Under the pieces are notes generated by a model. It ran no database searches, was not told the DNA's origin, and was given only the letters and a program-made list of their open reading frames with translations. From Baylisascaris procyonis (lineage: Eukaryota > Nematoda > Chromadorea > Rhabditida > Ascarididae): a DNA stretch of 64,000 nucleotides. Position 1 is the stretch's first letter. Each line of letters begins with the position of its first letter. Location: the NCBI GenBank assembly GCA_037389465.1, contig JAZARR010000171.1, forward strand, positions 5,665,001 to 5,729,000, read 5' to 3'. Position numbers and translations under genes: made by a program. This document shows, piece by piece, positions 35,867-45,600 of this stretch.

Positions 35867-37527
35867 ATCTTGCAGTAATACAGCGTGATTACATGTTTAA
35901 TCCACAATATCCGACGCACTTTCATCGATAGATAGGTGGATGAAGTGGGTAGAAGTGTCATGTTAGGGCAGGTAAATGAGCCCGTAGAAATATAAATGCA
36001 AAACGCTCAAATTAGGCTGTACTCGCAGATAATCAACGAACCACCGTGGACAATCGACTTCAAGATCCATGAATAATAACAATGCAACCAGTATGCACAT
36101 AGGCAAGCCAGGTACTTAACGGCAAGCTGAACAGCTGCTATAGTTAGCGCTAACATTTGAGTCCTAAGATCCTGAACATCAGCTACATTCGAACAATTTT
36201 CAAGGATTCTTTTTTTTTTTTTCATTGATCAACACTAAAGTTCTATGTCAATAATAAACGCTGATCAATAATAAAAAGAAAGCACAGGTATGAAGAGGTA
36301 TTGCACCAAAACTTATGGGATGGTATAATTGCAGAGAACGTGGGCACACTCACAATAAACAGCGAACCGAATTCCGATCATATCCGTCCGCATAAGAGTA
36401 CGCCAGTATCACTACCGTTATCTGCATTTTATTCGAAGTATTCACATCGTATAGTTGTGGATCATAGAAACGCCTAAACATCGGATAGAAATATGCAATT
36501 TTTTTTTTTCGATTCGTCGCCTTAAAATACCAATTCCTTACCGCATGCAAAAAAAAATTCAACTCATTTAGAGCATTAGAAGTATTTATTCTGGATATAC
36601 CTAGCTTCTCTTCAATTGTATCATTGATGCCACCATCCTTCGACATATTTGATAAGCTATTCACTAGTTCTTTTTTTCCCTTTATTTCTGCTCATTTCAG
36701 TTGCCTATCAACGTTGAGCTGCTATTCACTCATAGCACCAACAAAAAACAATAAAAATCACAAACACATCGCGGCGCTAACGGTGCAAATCTCAAATGCG
36801 AATTAATTCAATGATTTCCCAATATGAAATGGTTATGATTCCGCAGCAATTCTACAAATATACTGAGAATCTTATTACATGCAATAAACTCACATTTATT
36901 GCAGATAAATATCGGCAAGTCTTGAAAGCACCTCAAAAACCTTGTTTCAGCCCCTCTTTCGTTCTAGACGATATATTTCGGGTGCTGCATTATATGAAGA
37001 AATGGTATGTGTGGAAAAATCACTACCCTGATCTTTACAATTAAAAAAAAAAACTATAAATTATTTAGAAGGCTATTCAGACTATCAGTAATAATTTTCA
37101 ACTTTCTAAAGAGAGGATCAATTATTTTCTCAAGCGCTTTGACGTTAAACCTCTCTTAGAGTAATTTTATTAACAACGATAGCCTCATCTCTTCGGATAT
37201 GTTCCCGACTGACCACTAACAACTGACCACTGACCATACAAAATTTCATTTGCAAAAAAAAAGCCGATTTGCGTGGAATGAATTTATATTCTCAAGGAAA
37301 ACTCAATAAATAGGATTTATTTATTTATTGTTTTGTTAAATGCTTTAGATAACGTTCATAACGATTGATACCAAAAAAAAGGAGATCAAATATTTCAACT
37401 TTCGATTAAATCATTGCCACCAACGAAGCGTTCTTATCGCAATAACTATTGACCTTGATTTTTGCATTTGATCAACCTCACATAACTAATGCCGTTTGAT
37501 CTCTGTATCCATTCTTATATATATCAC

Positions 37528-37795
37528 AAATGATCTGTGCGATAAAACGCGCCTTTCTTATTAGTGCAATGCAGTCATCTACGAGGGAATGATCCACTAA
37601 AATCTCACATGCCGCGAAAGATACATCTGTTATAGTCTGATCTGCCATTAATATATTTGATCTACCACGATTTGATCCACCATTAATATTACCACATTGT
37701 GTTTGTGTCTAATCACTCATTTATCGTATTCTCTATTCTTTTCTGCGTATCACTCGTTTTTTCTAGAATCTTCGAAATGATCTATGCGATAAAAC
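37528..37795. repeat. Pair of 21-bp direct repeats, one mismatch
   Basis: A 21-base sequence containing ATGATCTGTGCGATAAAAC at 37528-37548 recurs at 37775-37795 with one change (TGTGC to TATGC). The second copy lies about 25 bp upstream of a TATA box, so they may be promoter-proximal elements or remnants of a duplicated sequence. Confidence 0.7.
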
Positions 37796-37817
37796 CTGTA
37801 ATGGCGGTTAGGAGGGG

Positions 37818-37849
37818 TATATAAAGGCGGACTCACATCTACTTCATTC
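37818..37849 (+). promoter_or_regulatory. TATA box plus initiator, plus-strand core promoter candidate
   Basis: TATATAAAG at 37818-37826 is followed by TCATTC at 37844-37849, with the initiator A 28 bp after the first T of the TATA box. That is the standard TATA-Inr spacing for RNA polymerase II. It directly precedes a GC- and CpG-rich tract. No protein gene starts here, so it could drive a non-coding transcript or be the core of a solo LTR. Confidence 0.5.
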
Positions 37850-37874
37850 AGTGTTCGAGTGAACCCCTGGGGTG

Positions 37875-38010
37875 ATGGTGAGGATGCTGGACGTGCGAGC
37901 GGGGGTGAAGCGATGGTCGTCGGGGGTGCGAGCGGCGATGGTCGTCAGGGGTACGACCAACGATGGTCGTCGGACGTACGACCAGCGACGGTCGTCAGGG
38001 ATACGCGCAG
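37875..38010. repeat. GC-rich degenerate minisatellite with hairpin-forming units
   Basis: Units of about 25-28 bp on the theme GTACGACCARCGATGGTCGTC repeat four to five times with substitutions. Individual units are self-complementary (ACGACCA-ACGA-TGGTCGT, and ACGACC-AGCGAC-GGTCGT). The block is strongly GC/CpG-rich against an AT-rich background. Both strands are open, but the implied peptides are merely repetitive. Confidence 0.75.
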
Positions 38011-38469
38011 AAGTGGTGCCGACATGATGGCAGATGTTGCGTCTACTAAGGCGTAACAATTCTTTTGCCATCGGTCGGCTTCCGGAGGCTCCCGAAGTCC
38101 GACGCGTCGAAACCCTCTGGGGCTCTCTTAGCCCGATGCGCTATGCTATGTGCAGATGCACGTGAATTGAGAGTCCTCAGAGGTGAGACAGCTGTCGGAT
38201 TCTACAATTTCATCGAAGCTAAGTTTATTGCTTCATTTTATTTTTGATGGTCACCCCTTACGAAAAAAACCCCCTTACGACAACGGGAGAAGACGAAGAT
38301 TGGCTAAAGGTTTTGGATGGGCCATTTAGTTCGAAAACGTGCATTACCTGGTAGCGAGCGAATAGGTGGTTGGTTTTCCCGGAATGCATGAAAATTGGTG
38401 CATTGAGAGCTGGTTATATTTGGGGTGTATTGTTTTGGAGATGGCCTGGATGAAAGTCCAATTCCTAGG

Positions 38470-38772
38470 TGACTCCATGAGTCATAATAAAAAGTAGGTC
38501 TCATTCATGCCAGATATTTCCGTTGTAATTTCATGTTTGCTGCTCAGCGGCGGGAGCAGCACCTGGCATGGATGAGATCACTTTTTAACTGAGAAAATCG
38601 TTCAATGACTATCCATCCGAAGGATGGATACATCTTCGAGCATGTGGCATATAGCCACATAGAAATTACACATTTAGAAATGATGGTTGCTTTTAATCGT
38701 GTTGAGAACACGATCGTTTAATTTTTATTTACGCGAATTAGATAGGCAGCATAATTATTCCTGATTCAGGAA
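38470..38772. repeat. Cluster of perfect short hairpins
   Basis: Within 300 bp: TGACTC-CAT-GAGTCA (38470-38484), the larger stem-loop at 38497-38579, TATCCATCC-GAA-GGATGGATA (38610-38630), ATGTGGC-ATATA-GCCACAT (38642-38660), ATCGTGTT-GAG-AACACGAT (38696-38714) and TTCCTGA-T-TCAGGAA (38758-38772). Stems are 6-9 bp with mostly triloops. Confidence 0.75.
38497..38579 (+). other. AGCGGCGG-loop stem-loop, copy 1
   Basis: Inner stem TGCTGCTC (38538-38545) pairs with GAGCAGCA (38554-38561) around the loop AGCGGCGG. An outer 15-bp stem, 38499-38513 with 38563-38577, has one G-U pair and extends by two more pairs. Between outer and inner stems are 24 nt on the 5' side and 1 nt on the 3' side. Confidence 0.7.
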
Positions 38773-39176
38773 ACGAGCTGCACTACAAAATGGTAGATCA
38801 CATCATTAGTGACAATAACATGCGTAGTTAATGAGTTTAGCTTGAACTAAAACAGATCAGAAAATGAGGGTGGATGTTCCGAATATTTTCAAATTAGACT
38901 ACAAAACACTGCGCCTTTCATTTCCTACCACACGTTGCAAATTGAAATATTCTTGGATTTCAATTGAACCTACGCATGAAAAATACTGTAGGCGAGGGTA
39001 TGGAGGACGGTGGAGGAATGATCAGTATCACTGATGTGTCTTTTATTGGGGAAACGTTAGGTCGAGTGATATAGTCCACTTTTTATTGGTATACTATTAA
39101 TCCAAAGATTTATAGTGATCGGGAGAGAGAATGCTTGGCCGTAGAGCATCTATTTGCTCTAAATTTTGAGATGAAT

Positions 39177-39266
39177 CTGTTCCCCCATTCATGACCAGTT
39201 ATTCTGGTCATAACTCAAAAGTGCTGTTCAGCGGCGGGAACAGCATCTGGTATGAGTGGGGGACAG
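39177..39266 (+). other. AGCGGCGG-loop stem-loop, copy 2
   Basis: Inner stem TGCTGTTC (39222-39229) pairs with GAACAGCA (39238-39245) around AGCGGCGG. The outer stem pairs 39177-39198 with 39247-39266: 20 pairs, two single-base bulges and one G-U. The asymmetric gap (23 nt against 1 nt) matches copy 1. A competing hairpin, TGACCAG-TTATT-CTGGTCA, sits in the 5' strand (39192-39210). Confidence 0.7.
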
Positions 39267-39426
39267 TTTCGCTCATCCCTCTTATGTTCTTCTTAACGTT
39301 TTCAAGTGGGAAAGGCAAAAATTGCGGTAGAGGTCGATGATTCTTTTTAGTGATATTGGGAACTTTTAGTGGGTGGTGATGTGGCAATATAGTAGACATT
39401 TTTTGGTTAATGAACCCTTTCTGAAT

Positions 39427-39474
39427 TCTTACCGGCATACAGTCTCCGATAAAGGAGACTGTATGTCGGTAAGA
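39427..39474. repeat. 21-bp inverted repeat with 6-nt loop
   Basis: Bases 39427-39447 pair with 39454-39474 around GATAAA. All 21 positions pair, with one G-U at 39435/39466. The first arm starts TCTTACCGGCATAC. The stem is too perfect and its loop too small for a typical microRNA precursor. Confidence 0.85.
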
Positions 39475-41000
39475 GTGCAGAAGGGGCGGTATTGGTAGGA
39501 TTGTATAAGGCGCAGTGTTGGTAGGACTATATGAGGGACAATGTAGGTAAGATCATATAAGGGGTACTGTAGTAGGACTATGGAAGTAGTGTTGGTATAC
39601 TGTAGGTGGAGCGATCTGATGCCGACAATCGGAGTTGAATTCTTTGCAGGAACGTGCTGGAGTCGATAGGACGCCGACGATGGATTTCGACGTTCAGCGG
39701 ATGAAGAGCCGTGGAGTCGATATCGGAAGGACGCGACATTGCGATTGCCGAGGATGACTTGTGTCCCACCGTTGGGACAAGTAAGTAGTTTTAATTCACT
39801 TTTTCAGATTCCTAATGGTCGTTTAAGAATTTGGATCGATATACTTAAAGCTTTCCTTTCAGAAATTCTTCTTCAAACGGAGATTGGATCATTCGTATCG
39901 GATGACGAAGAAATTGTTTGGCCAATTTCGAGCCGTTCACTATTTTAGTAAAAATTGAATTACTGATTCCCCATATCGGATTTAATTCTGCGTTGTGGAT
40001 TCGAATGATTTCAACTAGTGCAATTTTTTGTTTTCTCCGAAGCGATGAGAAGACTTATGGTCTTTGCAATTCCCACAGAATGTCCTTCTTAGTGTATGTT
40101 GAGTGGCCTTGACAGAATTCCCACACAGAAAAAGAGTGGCGACATGTTTCGCGTTATGAAATGGCCTTTGCAATCTTTTTTTTAGCCTTCTCAGTATATG
40201 TTGTTGAAATATGGCCACATTACTTGCCAATTGTTATCACGAGGGCAGGGGTGGGCATCGATGACTAAGCGATCGGGGAATGGTGTGCACTTCTAGAGAA
40301 TTCACTATACTCCGGTTCATAGTCAAGCCCTTGGTGAAATTTCAGGTTCATGAATAGGGGGGATAACGATGGAGACGAAATCATTTTTGACGCTCTAGGC
40401 ATCAGTATTGATTTTAGATGCATATGCTGAATAGATCATTTATTGCATTAGTAAACGAAAGGTTTGAAGATTTGTTTTTGTAGGATCCCAAAATTCACTC
40501 CTCGATACCTCCCGGTGGAATGAGGAGTGCAAACGCCACTCAACGACTCATGGGGGAAGGCAACTATTCGACAAAATAATGAAGATAATGAAGCAACTAT
40601 TCCTTTGGAAGGCGTCAAAATAATGAAGAAGGGCGACTTCAACAATCCGGCCATATTGTGATATATCCGTTTTTATTTTAAATGTTGTATTATTATTCAC
40701 TACTATGAGATGGCTGGGCAGTCACAATTTAGTGGATTTCCCAAAGGTAGCTTTAGGCCGACTGTAAAGACCTCTTTAGTAATTGACAGCCTTGAATGTA
40801 CTGAAAAAAAGTATATGGCGTGATTCCTTTTCCTTTGAGCGAGAAATGCCCCCACAATTTTCTAATCTTTGAGGCGTGACTATCAAAATCCCTTTTCACT
40901 AATTGTGGACTGCCGCCATATTATTATGTGACCAAGATTGTTTATTGTAATTGTTGAAGAATTTTTATTTACCATTGTATATATTTATATGTTTCGACAT

Positions 41001-41045
41001 ACGTTTATGCTTTAAACACCCCGCCGCTATTTAAAGCACGAACGT
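41001..41045 (-). other. GCGGCGG-loop stem-loop, copy 3 (reverse orientation)
   Basis: TGCTTTAAA (41008-41016) pairs with TTTAAAGCA (41030-41038). Read on the minus strand, the loop is TAGCGGCGGGGTG. A further 5-bp stem, ACGTT (41001-41005) with AACGT (41041-41045), lies outside a 2x2 internal loop. Confidence 0.6.
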
Positions 41046-41277
41046 TGTTGATTTTTGTTTGTTCACATTGTTCGTTTTTTATGTTTGCAGTGTACTAGGT
41101 AAGTACATCCCTCCTAGTCTTTCTACACCCACTCCCATTGGGTATTTGTTTTAGCCGTGGGGAACTTTTTTTTGCTCCCAACGATCGTATCAGTATTGCG
41201 CTATCAGTGATAACCCTTGCAATTATCACTGATACTAGATGATAGAATGATAAATTTTGTTATCACATTTTCAGGCA

Positions 41278-41354
41278 CTCATATGGTTCACATTTGCATG
41301 TGTTTTGAATGAGCGGTCGCCATTTAAAACACAGCTTATGTGCATCACTATGAG
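41278..41354 (+). other. AGCGGTCGC-loop stem-loop, copy 4
   Basis: GTGTTTTGAATG (41300-41311) pairs with CATTTAAAACAC (41321-41332) with one G-U, around AGCGGTCGC. Outer stems CACAT/ATGTG (41289-41293 with 41338-41342) and CTCATA/TATGAG (41278-41283 with 41349-41354) follow, separated by internal loops. Confidence 0.6.
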
Positions 41355-41631
41355 GATTGCTATGAATCTTTTTGGTGCATGGTTTATACCAAATTGGTGG
41401 GGGTTTTTCGGCAAATTTCCCAACGGCTATTTATTATTTCGCATATACCAATCCCCTTTCCCCTTTACGTATGGCTTCCTGGGGGTTAATAGTTATGAGG
41501 GGAATATTTGATGCTAACTCCGTCCTAGGATTTTTGTAATTGTTTTATCCCCCTTAAGATTGTGTTTTTTATTTCTGTACGTTATTAATTTTCTTATGTA
41601 ATTATTGTATTGATAGTTTTTATGTTTATTT

Positions 41632-41694
41632 ACACTCACAGTTAACTTGCAATTTAAACGACCGCCGCCGTTTAAATTGCATGTACTGTGGTGT
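41632..41694 (-). other. GCGGCGGT-loop stem-loop, copy 5 (reverse orientation)
   Basis: TGCAATTTAAACG (41648-41660) pairs perfectly with CGTTTAAATTGCA (41669-41681). On the minus strand the loop reads GCGGCGGT. The outer stem CACAG/CTGTG (41637-41641 with 41686-41690) extends by ACAC/GTGT across a one-base bulge. Confidence 0.65.
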
Positions 41695-42449
41695 TTTGCA
41701 GCTTTATAATAGAAATATTTCTAAGTTTTGATCGATTGTCTTTTTTGTTTTGTATTATTTTTGGGTATTTGAGCATTTTTTTTTAAAAGATTGTAATATT
41801 TTATTGTTACTTTGCTTTTTTATTTTTCCTATAATGTTGTTTTATTTTTCTCTCAATAAGAAAGATTCGTAAGGATTGTATTGTTTTGCAAAACATTTTT
41901 GATCAGCATAGTTTTCATAAAGATACCTAATGAGTTACTCAAAAGAGTATATAGTTTTGCTTGGTTCTGCAGAAACCAGGATGAGGCACTTTTGCATAAG
42001 ACGATGGGATTCTGGTTGCGAGTCACGAACGGAGATGAGCTCATTGCTTCACATTACGTATGCACTATTGTCGTACTCTATAATCCACAAGCGAATATTA
42101 TTACCAATCAAGGTGCCATCGATCTATGCAAGAGTGTCAGTGAATTTTTAATTTGGGTATTACACTTTCCGCATAAGTTATAGAAAATAATAGGGATGAA
42201 ATTTTAATGCCCGAAATTCCGATATTCTTTTTTTCGCGATATACCGACATTCGCTCAAAATGTATGACTCCTTTTCTGGAGTCATGCACTAAAATCTGAG
42301 AACTCCGACCTAAAGTTTTAAGATTTTTGGAACAACATTGCAAACAACGAATGAGGCGTCATATGTTATTGACGGCGAAGTTTTTCCATTTCATCGAGTC
42401 GTGCCGTAAGTAATTTGTGTCCTACTGTGTTCAGTAAACACCGTAAGAT

Positions 42450-42541
42450 GTGGTAGTGGATGGGGAGGGAGTGGGGTGGGGGAGGGGGCAGGGGGTGGGG
42501 AAGGGGGCAGAGGGTGTGTGGGAGGGGGCAGAGGGGGGGGG
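42450..42541 (+). repeat. G-rich tract, G-quadruplex-capable
   Basis: More than ten runs of three to nine G on the plus strand within 92 bp, such as GGGGTGGGGGAGGGGG. It lies about 100-190 bp before the 5' end of the SUMO protease gene, on its coding strand. Confidence 0.8.
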
Positions 42542-42620
42542 TTCTGCGATTATATCATTCGTGACTTGCGATTCTAAATGGAGGCGTTTGACGTGCTGAA
42601 TTAAATTAACGACACTATTT

Positions 42621-42627
42621 TTTTTAG
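42621..42627 (+). promoter_or_regulatory. Candidate trans-splice acceptor of the SUMO protease gene
   Basis: A T-rich stretch ending TTTTTAG lies 12 nt before the ATG at 42640, and an in-frame TAA sits between them, so no coding exon can be joined upstream in frame. Confidence 0.45.
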
Positions 42628-42639
42628 TCTTAAAACCAA

Positions 42640-45600
42640 ATGAAAACTTCGAAATTTTCCACTCTAAAGATCCGCGATCCTATCGCTCCCACGAACATAT
42701 CCACTAAACGAGTACTCACTCATCGATGGATTCATGGAGGATGCGCACATTTCAAGGTAGGTTTCTATTTGGTGCGTTATGCTCAACATTCCATTATTTT
42801 ACCTTGACAGGTAGGGAAAGGGTGTAGATATTCATTGTGGGTAGTCCTAAAATGCTAGGAATATATGAATCTTCTCTGGTAGTTCATGTTATGAATCTGA
42901 GACGAATTAATGTCCTTTTTTTGTATTGCTATCAAAGAGTGGAATTGTACGCAAACAGCCTCTTATAATATTACGATGAAAGTTTGGAGGACTACGGTTA
43001 CCTTTTAGGTGTGCTAAGCAATCGAATATTCATGAAATATAATTGGAATTTTACTTCTAGGTGCCTACAAATTCAAGGACCCTATGCAGATATCGTCGAC
43101 ATAGGTTGATCACCTCTCAACAAACCGGCAAACCGGAAGTGAAATCTGAATTCGTTAAGCAATCGGTAAGATGACCGTATCATATCGTAATCCCAGAATG
43201 AGTTGATTTAGCGGCGTAGATTTTGAGTTGTGCTAATATGAAGGAGACGTCAAATTAGGCAATGAAAACACAACTCTCAATTATAGCCGAAAAATTCTTC
43301 GAAAAGGCTGTAAGGCTATGGTCAAGGTTTTTGAAGGGTTTGCATATCATTATTGCTGTGATTGATTGTATCACCTTGGCTGGCTTTTATAGCCTTGTAA
43401 TTCTATGGTCTATTGGCAGCTTATTGCGTAGTGTCAGCATCATTATTTGCAGCCTAGTAATCTTGGTAGTACCTTTCCCTTCAGTGGCATCGGGCATATG
43501 CTTATCTGTGAATTTCCGGCTCTAATTTATTGCTCTATACTTTATACAAGTAGATTTAAGTAAACTTTTAAGGTTTCAAATGAATTTATAAAGCGGTGAA
43601 AATAGAACTCTTTCTAATTGAAGATACGTTCGGAATAAAACTTCCATATTTGAGGATGGGAATAAATAGAAGCCTCAGAAGTAATATCCAAGCAAATAAA
43701 GTGTCTTAATTTAAATCCATTCCATAAAAATTTAATATTAAAGTAAAAAATACTGAAATATATTTTATGGATTGATATTATTATTGCAGGATATTGAGGT
43801 ACAAGTATGGGATGGCGAAGAGGAAATGCTACATATTCGATTCCCACTTCTACAGATGAGCATTCGAGTCGCCGATTTCGTAAGCTTGGCACAAGGGGCA
43901 CTCTTAACCGATGCTATTATTGACTTCTATTTGAATCATATCGTCGCACATATGCTTCCTGATGATGTGTTTGTATTACTTACTTCACCACTCTCAAATA
44001 TTTATTTTATCTAATCCTATGAGTTAGGGATGAAGAGCTCGAGTTCAAGAGAGAGATGATGAGCTTGAGGTCAGAATAGAGATAAGGAGGCTGAGGTCAG
44101 GGCAAAGAGTAATTAGACGCATGAATACGCGGATTTTCTATAGCTATTTCCTTGATTTTTAAGAAATAGCTGATTTCGGTTTTGGACGTCAGTTTTTTCT
44201 GAATTTAAAAGTCTAGTGAAGATGCATATTTTTTGGCACCGGATATTGCCATTTAGGAATGATTATACGTCATGAATGAAATAAAATTTAAATGTGTCTC
44301 TAAACAATGTAAGATTGTGTTTATTTTTTCAGCACTTCACAGATCCACGTTTTACCATCAATGCTTTGGCACCGATTGACCACCTCAACGAATCCTTTCG
44401 AAGAGATCAACATTAGAAACTCCGATTCAATAGGGCCATTTTCAAAGGTATGTCGATGTTTTCTCTTTCTTATTCTTAGTATTTTTTATTTTTACACTTC
44501 TACAGCATTCGTTTAGCACTTTATATTTGTTTGGCATATTCAAAGGCTTCACGTTCACTTTCTTTCCCGATGATCTGTTTTAACTTATATTTGCGATACG
44601 TTTACATGGTATCTCGGTTTATGGGTTCCTGTCGTGATGTTTTATCGATAGCTTTTCGTTGGTTTGTTTGTCGAAACCTCCTACAGTTATATAGTAGGAA
44701 GACATCCTGCGAGGCATCTGAAGAACAACTAAGAAGGATCTTTTAATCCAAGGTTTATTGTTTGCCGTTAAGAATGCATAGAATGTTATCTGGAAAGGAT
44801 TTGCATAGTTACTTCTTTCTGCGCTATTTTATTCGCCGACTGATTTATTATATTCGTTTTGACAATATGAAATTACCTTACAGGAATGTCGAACATATGT
44901 TAATTTCTGGTTCGAGCAGGTGGATATTTTTGAGGCAGATTTTCTCGTCATCCCAGTTATTGAAAGACAACATTGGTTGGTCGCTTGTTGTATATATGCA
45001 AATTTTTTCTCTAGTGAAGGGAATATCTATGTATGCAAATTTTTTCTCCAGTAAGGGAATATATGAATGGGTATTGTGGTTTTGCAAAGAAATGAGGAGA
45101 AAAGGGGAGAAAAAGTCTTTTTTTGTGATTGTAGTGTTTGAAAATCTGCATGCAAAGTAACAACGGGAGGCCAGAGAGGTCTTTATGAAAGAGTGCTTAA
45201 GTTTTTAGGTGTTTAATTGACGATTGCATACCAACTACTTATATTTAATAGTTAATGAGCGGTAACTTTTAAAAATTTAAATTTTTTTAATGGTTTAAAG
45301 AATTTAAAGTATATTTTTTTGGTGGGAGATGGGGAGGGGAGGGGGAGGGGGAGGGGAGGATGATAGGCAATTGTTTTCTAAAGTTTCCTTGAGAACAATT
45401 TATATCGAAATGGTTGATATTTTTGGGAGATTCTCATTTTATATGATCAACGCGAGAGGAAATGTTTGAAATTTTATTATTTATTGTGTTGAAGAAAGAT
45501 TCTCGTGAAATCCGTTAAGCCACAGACTCATCATATCAATCAGCATTGATTCGGCAATAGGTAGTAATTTGTCGTAGACATTTTTCTTGCAGGATGTTGG

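Larger units (their letters stand above)
35859..42627. other. 6.8-kb region without a supported gene, rich in inverted repeats
   Basis: Lies between DJ-1 and the SUMO protease gene, which point away from each other. No coding exons with family similarity or consistent splice phase were found. It holds a TATA/initiator pair near 37.82 kb, a GC-rich hairpin minisatellite, a cluster of perfect short hairpins, five stem-loops with a shared GCGGCGG-type loop, a 21-bp near-perfect inverted repeat and a G-rich tract. Several of these are listed separately. The balance of hairpins over open frames suggests non-coding transcripts or mobile-element debris, not protein genes. Confidence 0.6.

Noticed and set aside
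36350..36664. Minus-strand open frame of about 100 codons including MFRRFYDPQLYDV
   Set aside because: No recognisable family, its first codon is GTG unless a later Met is used, and it does not join in phase to the neighbouring hydrophobic frame at 36007-36225.
39427..39474. MicroRNA precursor
   Set aside because: The loop is 6 nt and the stem only 21 bp without flanking lower stem, too short for a Drosha substrate.
41257..42183. Plus-strand frames of 84-100 codons upstream of the SUMO protease
   Set aside because: Two overlapping frames are open at once, no splice sites connect them in phase to the protease exons, and the first overlaps a stem-loop.
42338..42412. Possible upstream exon ending in a good GTAAGT donor
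   Set aside because: Its phase does not match the next acceptor, where the frame is closed by a stop before the ATG at 42640.
44531..44746. Plus-strand frame with SCEASEEQLRR considered as a SENP exon
   Set aside because: It has no GT donor before its stop. The exon at 44343-44447 fits phase and family alignment instead.
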